Source: an uncultured Gammaproteobacteria bacterium
GTDB taxonomy: Bacteria; Pseudomonadota; Gammaproteobacteria; Enterobacterales; Succinivibrionaceae
DNA length: 64,000 nucleotides
NCBI GenBank assembly: GCA_900315395.1
Contig: OMZC01000063.1
Span: 58,155-122,154, forward strand
Reading direction: 5' to 3'
The translations under genes were made by a program, and so were the position numbers. Every line of letters starts with the position of its first letter. Positions within the stretch are counted from its first letter, which is position 1. Positions 1 through 8,753 of this stretch are shown one piece after another. The notes under the pieces are model-generated. The model made no database searches, was not told where the DNA came from, and worked only from the letters and a program-made list of their open reading frames with translations.

Positions 1-1307
1 TTAGCAGAGCCATTAGTCCAGATTTCCTTATCAGCAGTTGAAGCTACAACAGTAATTGGAGTTTCATAAACACCAAACTTTCTTTGATTTGATAGCCAGT
101 ATGTTGTGTATCCAGCAGCCTTTGCTATTTCCATAATAGAAAAAGCATCAACAGTCTCAATTGAAGAATACTGATTTGCTTGAGTTAAAGCATAAGAAAG
201 TACTTGAACAGTCTGTGGCCATGAAGCATAGGCATTTTTAAATAAAACTGTATTTAAAGACTCACTCTCTTTACTTAAATTAGGAGTGTTGTCTCGATTA
301 AAGCCATATACTCCCATTCTGTCACGAGTTTCTGACTCACCTATGACAAGAACAAATAAATTGCCATCAGCATTTAAATTGTTATCTAACTTTAATGAGG
401 TTAGTGTCTTCAGTTTCTCAAGTCTTGCACCCTTTTGCTTTTTATAAGCATCAAAGTTATCTAACTGTCTTGAGGTAACTTTAACTACTGCATATGGAAG
501 GTAGTCCATTCTAGGCAGAGCAAGAAAAACAGATACTATCATTACAAATAAAGAGAATAGAGCAAACTGAAGCTTTGAGCTTTGTTTATCAGATTCAGCA
601 CTCTTAGATACAGCGCAAACTCTATTTAATAAGATGTAATTTACTGCAACGATAACTACTAGGATGACAAATGAAACAACCCACATAACATTAAAGTTGC
701 TTACAAAAAACTCTTTACCCTCAGAGCCATTAGTTTGAGCTAAAGCCAGAATAATATCTGATGAGATCAATGAACCTGTTGCCACGTAGTAACAGATCAT
801 GAGTAATGGGAAGAACAGCCCAATAAACACTAAAACAAAATAGAGAATAGATAATAAGTGCTTTGATAAGTTACTGCTTTTTAAACATGAGTTAGATGAA
901 CATGAGTAAGACGAACATGAATCAGTTGAACTAGTATTAGTTGAGCTTGATCTGTTTGTAATGCGGTTAAAAACAAACTTTATGCAAGCTAAAAGAGAAA
1001 AGACTACAAAAGAGAAGTCTACACCTTTTATAAAATCAAATAATGAGGTGTTTAAACTCAATGAAATAGAGAGAACATAAACACTCAAATAGGTTATTTC
1101 AAAAAATAAAAAGGCAATGATTAAGTTCTTGCTCTTGCAAAGGTGAAAACTAGACCACAAGCAAAATAGACCAAAGATAGAGTAAGTAGTAAAAGCTAAC
1201 ATACTCTGTAAAGATAAATCATTTACAAAATACAAAATGACAGTGATAGCTAAAGCTAAAACAATGTAAGAGACTGATTTATAAAGATCTGAACTGGACT
1301 TAATCAT
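1..1307 (-). CDS. Phosphoethanolamine-transferase-like membrane sulfatase (partial, 3' end outside window)
   Basis: About 435 codons read without a stop from the ATG at 1307 to the window edge, so the C-terminal part of the catalytic domain is missing. The first half is hydrophobic, with roughly five to seven membrane segments (for example near residues 10-30, 35-55, 60-80, 155-178 and 205-228). A periplasmic sulfatase-type domain then begins with GESETRDRMGVYGF and DNTPNL, as in CptA/EptA/OpgE enzymes that add phosphoethanolamine to lipid A core or periplasmic glucans. A serine/cysteine-rich low-complexity stretch lies in a loop near residues 122-141. The gene is divergent from queH. The family is clear, but the acceptor substrate cannot be told from this part. 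Confidence 0.8.
   Translation of the reverse strand, partial: MIKSSSDLYKSVSYIVLALAITVILYFVNDLSLQSMLAFTTYSIFGLFCLWSSFHLCKSKNLIIAFLFFEITYLSVYVLSISLSLNTSLFDFIKGVDFSFVVFSLLACIKFVFNRITNRSSSTNTSSTDSCSSYSCSSNSCLKSSNLSKHLLSILYFVLVFIGLFFPLLMICYYVATGSLISSDIILALAQTNGSEGKEFFVSNFNVMWVVSFVILVVIVAVNYILLNRVCAVSKSAESDKQSSKLQFALFSLFVMIVSVFLALPRMDYLPYAVVKVTSRQLDNFDAYKKQKGARLEKLKTLTSLKLDNNLNADGNLFVLVIGESETRDRMGVYGFNRDNTPNLSKESESLNTVLFKNAYASWPQTVQVLSYALTQANQYSSIETVDAFSIMEIAKAAGYTTYWLSNQRKFGVYETPITVVASTADKEIWTNGSA
884..943 (-). repeat. Four imperfect 15-bp tandem units inside the sulfatase gene
   Basis: Units beginning aacatgagttagatg, aacatgagtaagacg, aacatgaatcagttg and aactagtattagttg follow each other at an exact 15-bp period. 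On the coding (minus) strand they encode a Ser/Cys-rich linker of roughly 20 residues between membrane segments. Because 15 is a multiple of three, gain or loss of a unit keeps the reading frame. Confidence 0.75.
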
Positions 1308-1336
1308 AATGAATTATTCTTGCAAAAATTTTTGTA

Positions 1337-1342
1337 TATAAT
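1337..1342 (+). promoter_or_regulatory. Probable -10 box for queH
   Basis: A perfect TATAAT lies 31 bases before the chosen queH ATG. It sits inside the longer TTG-initiated reading frame, which argues that the upstream TTG is not the real start. I cannot identify a convincing -35 hexamer, so this is a moderate call. Confidence 0.4.
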
Positions 1343-1373
1343 ACGACATCTTAAGTCAAAGGTGCGATTTTCT

Positions 1374-2003
1374 ATGATTTTTGATTTTTCTCTTCCTGAT
1401 AACTTTGCTAAAGATTCTCCTAAAAAAGATCTAGTATTGCCAGAAGGCGCAAATGGACTTGTGGTTCACTGCTGTTGCGCTCCATGTTCTACAAGCTTAG
1501 TTGAATGTCTTATCTTCAATAAGATTAAACCTCTAATGTTCTTCTATAACCCAAATATCTACCCATTAGAAGAATATGAAAAAAGAAGAGATGAATGGGT
1601 TCACCTGTGCGAGCTTTTAGATCTCGAATATGTAATCGGAGACTATGATTACAAAAGCTGGCAAGAAAAAGTAAAAGGTCTTGAGAATGAGCCTGAAAGA
1701 GGTAACCGCTGTTTAAAGTGTTTTACCCATAGACTTACTGTAACCGCTCTCTTTGCTAAAGAGCGCAATATCAACACCTTTACCACTACTCTTTGCACCT
1801 CAAGATGGAAGAGTAAAAAGCAAGTAGATACTGCAGGCTTTGCAGCTCAAGAAGCTGTTGACGACGTTAAATACTGGGATCAGGACTGGAGAAAGGAAGG
1901 TCTTGTAGGTCGCCGTTATGAACTTGTAAAAGAGATTAAGTTCTACAATCAGCTGTACTGTGGATGCCAGTACAGCTTAAATAACACTAATTACAAGAAG
2001 TAA
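1374..2003 (+). CDS. queH: Epoxyqueuosine reductase QueH
   Basis: This 209-residue protein matches the QueH (DUF208) family, which reduces epoxyqueuosine to queuosine in tRNA as an alternative to the cobalamin-dependent QueG. The conserved cysteines are visible: HCCCAPC at residues 32-38, CLKC in the middle and CGC near the C terminus, the expected metal and iron-sulfur ligands. The ATG at 1374 is preferred over a TTG at 1320 because a TATAAT lies between them and the family normally begins shortly before HCCCAPC. The stop codon directly abuts the convergent pyrE stop. A queuosine-precursor transporter (yhhQ) lies about 10 kb away. Confidence 0.9.
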   Translation: MIFDFSLPDNFAKDSPKKDLVLPEGANGLVVHCCCAPCSTSLVECLIFNKIKPLMFFYNPNIYPLEEYEKRRDEWVHLCELLDLEYVIGDYDYKSWQEKVKGLENEPERGNRCLKCFTHRLTVTALFAKERNINTFTTTLCTSRWKSKKQVDTAGFAAQEAVDDVKYWDQDWRKEGLVGRRYELVKEIKFYNQLYCGCQYSLNNTNYKK

Positions 2004-2645
2004 TTAAGCACCATACTGCTTGCGATACTCAAGCATTGCAGGAATGTGCTCTTTTAACTTGTCGTCATTTTCGATGTACTTTAATAAGTCATCGAAAGTA
2101 ACAATAGAAATGATTTTAATACCAATCTGCTCTTCAGCTTCTGCAATGGCACTCTTCTGACCTTTGCCTTTTTCCATTCTGTTTAAAGCAATTAAAGCTG
2201 CTTTAAAGTGAGCACCGTTAGCTTTAATGATTTCTTCAGACTCGCGAATTGCAGTACCAGCTGTAATTACATCATCAATTAAAAGGATGTCACCCTTTAA
2301 AGGAGCTCCTACAAGATTACCGCCTTCACCGTGATCTTTCTTCTCTTTACGGTTAAAGCACCAAGGTACATTCTTGTTATGATCTTTTGCTAAAGCCATA
2401 GCAGTAGCACATGCTAGAGGAATACCTTTGTATGCAGGTCCAAATAAAACGTCAAAACTAATCTTTGCATCTACTAGAGCATGTGCATAGCACTCACCTA
2501 AAGTTGCAAGATCAGCACCTGTATTAAAACCACCTGCATTAAAGAAATATGGACTGGTACGACCTGACTTTAAAACAAAGCTACCAAATTTTAATACACC
2601 TTTACTTAAAGCTAATTCAATAAACTTACGCTGATATTCCTGCAT
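2004..2645 (-). CDS. pyrE: Orotate phosphoribosyltransferase
   Basis: The 213-residue product is full length for PyrE, which converts orotate and PRPP to OMP in pyrimidine synthesis in the cytosol. The PRPP-binding signature [17 protein letters not shown] is at about residues 119-135, and the catalytic loop lysines ([11 protein letters not shown]) are at 99-109. The gene is divergent from yicC, as in the E. coli rph-pyrE/yicC neighbourhood. Its stop codon touches the queH stop with no terminator between them. Confidence 0.97.
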   Translation of the reverse strand: MQEYQRKFIELALSKGVLKFGSFVLKSGRTSPYFFNAGGFNTGADLATLGECYAHALVDAKISFDVLFGPAYKGIPLACATAMALAKDHNKNVPWCFNRKEKKDHGEGGNLVGAPLKGDILLIDDVITAGTAIRESEEIIKANGAHFKAALIALNRMEKGKGQKSAIAEAEEQIGIKIISIVTFDDLLKYIENDDKLKEHIPAMLEYRKQYGA

Positions 2646-2751
2646 AACTACCTCTAAAATTTTTTTGTAAATTTTACCTTATACTTTCTGCACTGTGAAT
2701 ACAAAAATATACTTCATTCCTTGTTATACTGATTTAAAAAAAGGAGATTAT

Positions 2752-3615
2752 ATGGAGCCTATTTTCAGCATGACAGGTTCTGCAAATGTCATCAAAAGCA
2801 ATGATATTGCAGATCTTAATATTGACATCACCTCTGTAAACGGTAGATTTTTAGAAGTTAACTTCAAAATGCCTGACTCTTTAAGACATCTTGACGCAAA
2901 TCTAAGAGAGCTCTTTCAAAATCACCTGAAAAGAGGAAAGATAGACTGCTATATCACCTTGTCAGAGAACCTCAAAAGTTCACTAAAAGTAGATGAGACT
3001 GCGCTAAAACAGCTTTCTTATGCTATAAAAACCATTGAAAGTAATATCAATGGTGCCACTACAAATGCCCTTGAAGTATTAAACTATCCTGGCATCCTAG
3101 TCCAAGATGAAAAAGTACAGGCTACGATTGATGCTCTTGTTATCAACAGTTTAGATACAGCCATCAATAAGCTAGTAACAGCAAGAGAGCATGAAGGCGA
3201 GAAATTAAAACTAGCTATTGAATCAAGACTTGTAAGCATTGAAGAACAACTTGTAACAGTAGAAAAGTCTTTAAACGAATTAGTTCTAAAAGAAAGAGAA
3301 AAAATCAAAGCTAAAATTGCTGAGTTTGCTGTTGATGTTGATCCTACTCGTATCGAACAGGAAGTTACCCTTGCAGCACAAAAAGCTGATGTAAGAGAAG
3401 AATACGATAGACTAAAATCTCACATTAAAGAGGTTAGAAACATTCTAAAAGCAGGTGGCATTTGCGGTAAGAGACTTGATTTTATGATGCAGGAATTTAA
3501 CCGTGAAGCTAACACTTTAGCTTCTAAAGCATCATCTTTGGATATCACCAAAGTTGCTGTAGAGCTAAAGGTTCTGATTGAACAAATGAGAGAACAGGTT
3601 CAAAACATCGAATAA
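2752..3615 (+). CDS. yicC: YicC-family endoribonuclease
   Basis: The protein begins MEPIFSMTGSA and carries the YicC N-terminal domain. Near the C terminus is the DUF1732 part with RLKSH, GKRLDFMMQE and REANTLASK. YicC proteins are reported as RNases that influence small-RNA turnover. Starting at 2752 gives 287 residues, the same length as E. coli YicC, and AAAGGAG lies just upstream. The longer frame from 2695 adds an unsupported leader. The gene is divergent from pyrE as in enterobacteria. Confidence 0.9.
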   Translation: MEPIFSMTGSANVIKSNDIADLNIDITSVNGRFLEVNFKMPDSLRHLDANLRELFQNHLKRGKIDCYITLSENLKSSLKVDETALKQLSYAIKTIESNINGATTNALEVLNYPGILVQDEKVQATIDALVINSLDTAINKLVTAREHEGEKLKLAIESRLVSIEEQLVTVEKSLNELVLKEREKIKAKIAEFAVDVDPTRIEQEVTLAAQKADVREEYDRLKSHIKEVRNILKAGGICGKRLDFMMQEFNREANTLASKASSLDITKVAVELKVLIEQMREQVQNIE

Positions 3616-3667
3616 CAGATCTTCCTCTGTCCGCTCTTAACAACTTCTACAAAATTATCAACATCTA

Positions 3668-5701
3668 CTAAATAAAGTTGTCATTATCCATAGAGCGGAC
3701 TTCTTGTAATAGATTTGCAAATACTAAAGGAACGCCTTCTATACCCTTTTTCTGAATTGCATCAACTAATACTAAGGCAAGCCCTGGTTTACTCTTTCTC
3801 TTTATGGCAAGCTCTATGACTTTATCCATATCAAAGCCTTTTCTTAGTTGATTATTTCCTGATAAGCCAGCTGCAATCTTAAAGTCTTTTGCATACCCTT
3901 GTGTATAAAGGTAATGTTCTATATCCCTTTGAGGCAATACAGTTAAATGAGCCTCTCTGTTCTTTTTACTTAAAAAGGACATAGTGACCTCTGCATACTT
4001 TTTACCAGCATCATCACCGTCAGTTAAGACATGGTAGTTAATACCTAACTGAGCTGCTATTTTTATTAGAGGCTTTAATCCACACTGGGCATATTCAATG
4101 ATTCTAATACCTTCACAGGCTAGAGATATTCCTAAGATGGAGGCTATCTGAGTTAAAATCCACACCTCAGTTTCACCCTCCACTAAGATCCACGATCTTG
4201 CAAACAACACCATAGGTCTGTTAATTCTAATGTGGAAGGCAATTTTGCGCAGATCCTCGTAACTTAGCATAGAACTGTCAATCTTATAGCAACGAGTATC
4301 GTAGTGTTTCTTTTGTAATCTTCTTAGAGATTCCAAGCTTACAGCTGACAAAAGATCACCACTATTAGTAGTTACAATTTTCTGAACATCAGTAATTGCA
4401 AGTAAGGACCAAAAAGACAGTAACATTGATGGGTGGAAACGCGACTCAATATCCTCTAATATCAGAATTGGTCTTCCTGTAGGATCAATTTTTCTGTTAC
4501 CTTTGTTTAACAAAATTGCAGCAGCAATATAAGAGAGCAAAGCTTTAGACTTATTAAAGCCTGGTGTAGTTAAGGTCTGTTTTATATTAGAAATTGATTC
4601 TAATGAAATAGGGCTTTTTACAATATCTGAAATGTTTCTAGATCTAGAGATGATTTTTTGTCTGTCTATATCTGAGTTTGCATATTCAGAGAAGTACTTA
4701 TCTAAGAAAGTACCAAAAGTATCAGCAAACATTTTTACTGAGTCACCAGATAAGGCAGGCTCTTCAGACATCATATCTAAAATAGTCTTAATTCTGTCTT
4801 GAGAAATAGACTCAAAACCAGAGGATTTTTCCATTCTACTGTCTCTTAATCTGAAAACAGGATTAAGAGCAATTAACTTAAAAATAGCCTTTTTTACCTT
4901 TTCAAATGGTAAGTTGTTTTGCTGTTTTTTTAAAATTAGCGAATGGTAAGTTGCAAACTCTTTTTTGTCTTCGTCGAACTTTCCAATAACCTGCCAGTGA
5001 ATTCTGTAAAAACCATCTTCAGAATAATTCCAAAATGGCTTTAGTTCTTCACAAGTATCAGCTTCTGCATTAGGGATACTTTCCCTAAAGTACAGATCAA
5101 CTCTTATTTTTCCATCCCCAGTGTTGAAAACATCCTCCTTATCAAAATCAGATAAAGGATCATTGTTTTCAATATATGAATCGAGCTCATCAAAAAAGTT
5201 ACCAGCTTTTTTATTTACACTATCTTCATCTAGGCTTACATCATCTGGACCTACTACATCTGAACTTAAAACTTCAGAACCTACATCTGTTTTAATTTTG
5301 GCATCAAAGTCAGCGCAGTCTTCAGATCCTTTGTCTATAAAAGGTTCACGACCATCACAGGCTGGTTTTGCACAATTCTCGCAACTATATTCAATTTCGC
5401 CTTTTCTGTACTTTTCACGATAAGTTTCATCAAAGTTAAGCGATTTACGGTTGGATACTTTTTCCACAAGATCTTCATGAGGAAATTCTCGTGTTTTTTC
5501 AATTTTGACGGGAACATAAAGATCACTTTTATCAAACTGGCACAGCTCTTCACCCTGTCCTAAGAGCATCCATAGAACTCTTAACAGTGAAGTTTTACCC
5601 CACTGATTTTCACCAATTAAAAAAGTGCTGTCTGATTCAAAGTCAACTGAGAGTCTTCTAATACCGCGGAAGTTAGTAACTTTTGCTCTTTCTAAATACA
5701 T
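3668..5701 (-). CDS. ybjD: YbjD-type OLD-family ATP-dependent endonuclease with a large insertion
   Basis: The 677-residue protein aligns by eye with E. coli YbjD. It starts with an SMC-like ATPase half (FRGIRRL, Walker A GENQWGKTS at 30-38, Walker B LILEDIE near 413-419). A TOPRIM nuclease half follows (LVEGETE near 506-512, LTDGDDAGK near 559-567, RDIEHYL near 592-598). YbjD itself is about 550 residues. The extra length is mostly one acidic segment at about residues 62-200 that holds four cysteines (CENC, AC, DC). OLD nucleases act in phage defence or DNA repair, but the cellular job of YbjD is unsettled. The gene stands alone, so no defence partner supports a role. Confidence 0.85.
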   Translation of the reverse strand: MYLERAKVTNFRGIRRLSVDFESDSTFLIGENQWGKTSLLRVLWMLLGQGEELCQFDKSDLYVPVKIEKTREFPHEDLVEKVSNRKSLNFDETYREKYRKGEIEYSCENCAKPACDGREPFIDKGSEDCADFDAKIKTDVGSEVLSSDVVGPDDVSLDEDSVNKKAGNFFDELDSYIENNDPLSDFDKEDVFNTGDGKIRVDLYFRESIPNAEADTCEELKPFWNYSEDGFYRIHWQVIGKFDEDKKEFATYHSLILKKQQNNLPFEKVKKAIFKLIALNPVFRLRDSRMEKSSGFESISQDRIKTILDMMSEEPALSGDSVKMFADTFGTFLDKYFSEYANSDIDRQKIISRSRNISDIVKSPISLESISNIKQTLTTPGFNKSKALLSYIAAAILLNKGNRKIDPTGRPILILEDIESRFHPSMLLSFWSLLAITDVQKIVTTNSGDLLSAVSLESLRRLQKKHYDTRCYKIDSSMLSYEDLRKIAFHIRINRPMVLFARSWILVEGETEVWILTQIASILGISLACEGIRIIEYAQCGLKPLIKIAAQLGINYHVLTDGDDAGKKYAEVTMSFLSKKNREAHLTVLPQRDIEHYLYTQGYAKDFKIAAGLSGNNQLRKGFDMDKVIELAIKRKSKPGLALVLVDAIQKKGIEGVPLVFANLLQEVRSMDNDNFI

Positions 5702-5780
5702 ACGCCCAACTTAGGCTTTCAAGGCCGTGAATTCTTTTCTTATCTTAAGATTAGATTATTTATATGATTTAGCAAAGACA

Positions 5781-5815
5781 AAATAAAAAAGGCCATGATT
5801 TAACTCACAGCCTTT
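5781..5815 (-). terminator. Intrinsic terminator of cysS
   Basis: An 11-bp stem (5788-5798 with 5805-5815, two G-U pairs on the RNA) closes a 6-base loop. On the minus strand it is followed by TTTTTTATTT. It lies just after the cysS stop. Confidence 0.8.
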
Positions 5816-5834
5816 CTCTAAAAATTAAGCTTAA

Positions 5835-7205
5835 TTAAACTCTATGCCATACAGTTCCCTGAGGAGTATCCTCAAGTTCAATATGTAAAGCTTTTAACTT
5901 ATCTCTAGCAGCATCTGCACGAGCCCAGTCTTTTGCCTTTCTTGCATCATTACGCTCTTTAACTAATGCTTCAATTTGTGCATTGTCATCATTATTAGCG
6001 CCACTAGTTAAGAAGGTATTTGGATCTTGCTCTAAAATGCCCAAAACTGAAGCTAACTGCTTTAATCTACCTGCTAGTTCTGATGCTTTAGCTCCAGACT
6101 CTTTGTTAATCTGTTTGGTTAAATCAAATAAAACAGAGATTGCGCCAGGAGTATTAAAATCATCATCCATATACTCTTTGAACTTAGCTGTAAACTCATC
6201 TTCAGCTACAGTAGGCTCAACAGGAGTGGTGTCTCTTAGAGTTGTATACAATCTGTTAAGACCAGCTCTTGCCTTGTCTAGATTTTCCTGAGAGTAATTT
6301 AATGGACTTCTGTACTGACCTGATAATAAGAAGAATCTGATGGTCTCAGCATCATATGACTTTAAAACATCTCTGATGGTAAAGAAGTTATTTAATGACT
6401 TAGACATCTTCTCTTCGTTAATCATTACCATGCCTGAGTGCATCCAGTAATGAACGTATGGAGTGTGGTTAGCACAGCAACTCTGTGCAATCTCATTCTC
6501 ATGGTGAGGGAAGATCAGATCTGAACCACCGCCGTGAATATCAAATTCTTTTCCTAAATATCTATTGTTCATTGCAGAACATTCGATGTGCCAGCCAGGA
6601 CGACCTTCACCCCATGGAGACTCCCATGCAGGCTCGCCAGGCTTTGACATTTTCCAAAGCACAAAGTCCATAGGATTGTGTTTGCTCTTAGCAACTTCAA
6701 TTCTAGCGCCAGCCTGAAGTTCATCTAACTTCTGACCTGATAAGCGACCATATTCTTTGAATGAATTGATATCAAAAACTACGTCTCCGTTGTCAGAAAC
6801 ATAAGCGTTTTTATTATCAATAAGTTTTTGGACAATAGAGATGATCTCTTTGATGTTATCAGTTGCTCTAGGCTCAATATCAGGACGCTTGATGTTCAAT
6901 GCATCAAAATCTTTGTGCATTTCCACAATAAACTGTTCTGCTAAATCTTTAGCTGCAATACCGCGCTCATTAGCTCTCTTGATGATCTTGTCGTCGATAT
7001 CAGTGATGTTTCTTACATACTTAACGTCGTAACCTGAATAGCGTAAATAACGAACAATTACATCAAAGTTCACGAATGTTCTAGCATGTCCGATATGGCA
7101 TAAGTCATAAACAGTCACACCACATACATACATTCCAATCTTGCCAGGTTCAATTGGCTTGAACTCTTGCTTGCTTTTTGTCAGTGTATTGTAAATTTTT
7201 AGCAT
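5835..7205 (-). CDS. cysS: Cysteinyl-tRNA synthetase
   Basis: This 456-residue class I synthetase charges tRNA-Cys. HIGH is at residues 37-40 and KMSKS at 266-270. The zinc ligands are visible as C28, C209 (HIECS), H234 and E238 (FPHHENE). The length is normal for the family. It is divergent from ppiB, and the cysS-ppiB-lpxH cluster reproduces the E. coli arrangement. Confidence 0.97.
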   Translation of the reverse strand: MLKIYNTLTKSKQEFKPIEPGKIGMYVCGVTVYDLCHIGHARTFVNFDVIVRYLRYSGYDVKYVRNITDIDDKIIKRANERGIAAKDLAEQFIVEMHKDFDALNIKRPDIEPRATDNIKEIISIVQKLIDNKNAYVSDNGDVVFDINSFKEYGRLSGQKLDELQAGARIEVAKSKHNPMDFVLWKMSKPGEPAWESPWGEGRPGWHIECSAMNNRYLGKEFDIHGGGSDLIFPHHENEIAQSCCANHTPYVHYWMHSGMVMINEEKMSKSLNNFFTIRDVLKSYDAETIRFFLLSGQYRSPLNYSQENLDKARAGLNRLYTTLRDTTPVEPTVAEDEFTAKFKEYMDDDFNTPGAISVLFDLTKQINKESGAKASELAGRLKQLASVLGILEQDPNTFLTSGANNDDNAQIEALVKERNDARKAKDWARADAARDKLKALHIELEDTPQGTVWHRV

Positions 7206-7465
7206 ATTTGTCTCTAAAAAGGGTATTTGACAATTTAAATCTCAATCTACTAAAGATCATACCAAATTGCACAACTTCATTCACATTATTCTTTGAACTA
7301 ATTATTCTTGTGCAATTGAATAAATCAGCTTTACAGCTTACTCACATAAGATCTTAGACGTTAGAACTTTTAAAACTCACATTTTAAAGGTTCAAATTTT
7401 AAGAAATCCTTATTTACTGTTAGAATATCACTAAAGATTTCATATAAATTTGTAGAGAGAACAAT

Positions 7466-7957
7466 ATGATCACATTAAAAACAACCTTAGGTGACATTGT
7501 AATCGAGCTTGACTATGAGAAGGCTCCAGAAACAGCTAAGAACTTTGAGAACTATGTAAAATCAGGCTTCTACAAGGGCACAATTTTCCACAGAGTTATC
7601 AAAGGCTTTATGATCCAAGGTGGTGGTTTAACTGCTGATATGTCACAGAAAGAAACCAATGCTCCTATCAAAAACGAAGCTGACAATGGTTTAAAGAATG
7701 ACAGAGGCACCATTGCAATGGCAAGAACCAATGATCCTCATTCAGCAACTGCTCAGTTCTTTATCAACACTGTAGATAACTCATTCTTAAACTTCAGATC
7801 AAAAGATCTTTCAGGTTGGGGCTACTGCGTATTCGGTAAAGTTGTAAAAGGTATGGACGTAGTTGATAAGATTGAAAAATCAAAGACCACTACTGTATCT
7901 TTCTATCAAGACGTTCCTGTTGAGACTATTGAAATCACAGATGCTTGCATAGACTAA
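7466..7957 (+). CDS. ppiB: Peptidyl-prolyl cis-trans isomerase B (cyclophilin)
   Basis: The 163-residue cytosolic cyclophilin has the catalytic segment [13 protein letters not shown] near residues 46-58 and ATAQFFINT further on. It has no signal peptide, which fits PpiB rather than the periplasmic PpiA. A TG-T-TAGAAT extended -10 box at 7418-7426 is a plausible promoter. A strong terminator follows the stop. Confidence 0.95.
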   Translation: MITLKTTLGDIVIELDYEKAPETAKNFENYVKSGFYKGTIFHRVIKGFMIQGGGLTADMSQKETNAPIKNEADNGLKNDRGTIAMARTNDPHSATAQFFINTVDNSFLNFRSKDLSGWGYCVFGKVVKGMDVVDKIEKSKTTTVSFYQDVPVETIEITDACID

Positions 7958-7963
7958 TTTAGG

Positions 7964-7990
7964 AAGGTGGCTTTTGCCACCTTTTATTTT
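7964..7990 (+). terminator. Intrinsic terminator between ppiB and lpxH
   Basis: AAGGTGGC (7964-7971), TTTT loop, GCCACCTT (7976-7983) and then TTATTTT form a textbook terminator. It ends only 16 bases before the lpxH start codon, so lpxH must depend on read-through or on a promoter hidden in or before the hairpin. Confidence 0.85.
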
Positions 7991-8006
7991 CTTAGGTATT
8001 TTGCTC

Positions 8007-8753
8007 ATGGCCACCTATATCATTGCTGATCTCCACTTAAGTGAATCAAAACCTATTTTGACAAACGCTTTTGCCAATTTTTATGACAACAACTTATACC
8101 TAAACGATAAGCTCATTATCGCTGGTGATATGTTTGACTTCTTTGTAGGTGTTGATAGAAACTCAAGATTTCAGCAAAGAATAAGGCAGATTATTCTAAA
8201 GGCCAAAGCTAGAGGTATTCAAACTTTATTCCAGTGTGGAAACAGAGATTTTCTGATGGATAAAGATATGGCAGAATACTTTGGAATGAAACTCATCGGT
8301 GATTTCTACATCATTCCTACTCCTGATGGTCAGGCTTTACTTATTCATGGAGATCAACTCTGTCTTCATGACAGGTCTTACCAAAAGTTTCGCTCAATGT
8401 CTAAGAACAAGCTCATAAGATTTGTCTTTATGGCACTTCCATTATCCTGGAGAAAAAAGATTGCTTTAAAGATTAGAAGAAAGAGCCAAAAGCAGGAGAT
8501 CTTAAGAGAAAAGGAAAGAGATAACTCATTAAACGATCCTAAGGTAAAGGAAGCTGGCGCTCACTTCCTTGCAACAACCGGATCAAAGATCTTAATTCAC
8601 GGTCATTTCCACGTCTTTGGTGGACAGAATGATGCCTTTGGTGAAGGCACCTACAGATTGGGACTTGGCATGTGGAAGTCCCAATACAGCTACGTAAAAA
8701 TCGACCGAGGTGAGATTAAACTTGTGCAAAGACAGATGGAAAAGAACTTCTAG
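8007..8753 (+). CDS. lpxH: UDP-2,3-diacylglucosamine diphosphatase LpxH
   Basis: LpxH makes lipid X from UDP-diacylglucosamine in lipid A synthesis at the inner-membrane face. The calcineurin-type metal motifs are in order: ADLHLS (residues 7-12), GDMFDFF, GNRDFL, IHGD and HGHFH. The ATG at 8007 gives 248 residues. The longer frame starts inside the ppiB terminator and is rejected. The stop overlaps the convergent polA stop through a shared CTAG at 8750-8753. Confidence 0.95.
   Translation: MATYIIADLHLSESKPILTNAFANFYDNNLYLNDKLIIAGDMFDFFVGVDRNSRFQQRIRQIILKAKARGIQTLFQCGNRDFLMDKDMAEYFGMKLIGDFYIIPTPDGQALLIHGDQLCLHDRSYQKFRSMSKNKLIRFVFMALPLSWRKKIALKIRRKSQKQEILREKERDNSLNDPKVKEAGAHFLATTGSKILIHGHFHVFGGQNDAFGEGTYRLGLGMWKSQYSYVKIDRGEIKLVQRQMEKNF

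Noticed and set aside
3084-3308. Minus-strand frame inside yicC, and similar opposite-strand frames in pyrE, polA, uvrD, ilvA and ilvD
   Set aside because: They are shadows of well-identified genes, with low-complexity Ser/Leu-rich translations and no start context.
3668-5701. The OLD-family nuclease as part of a Gabija-like defence system
   Set aside because: No UvrD-like GajB partner is adjacent, and the protein matches the housekeeping-like YbjD group; uvrD at 19.5-21.7 kb belongs to a conserved repair cluster.
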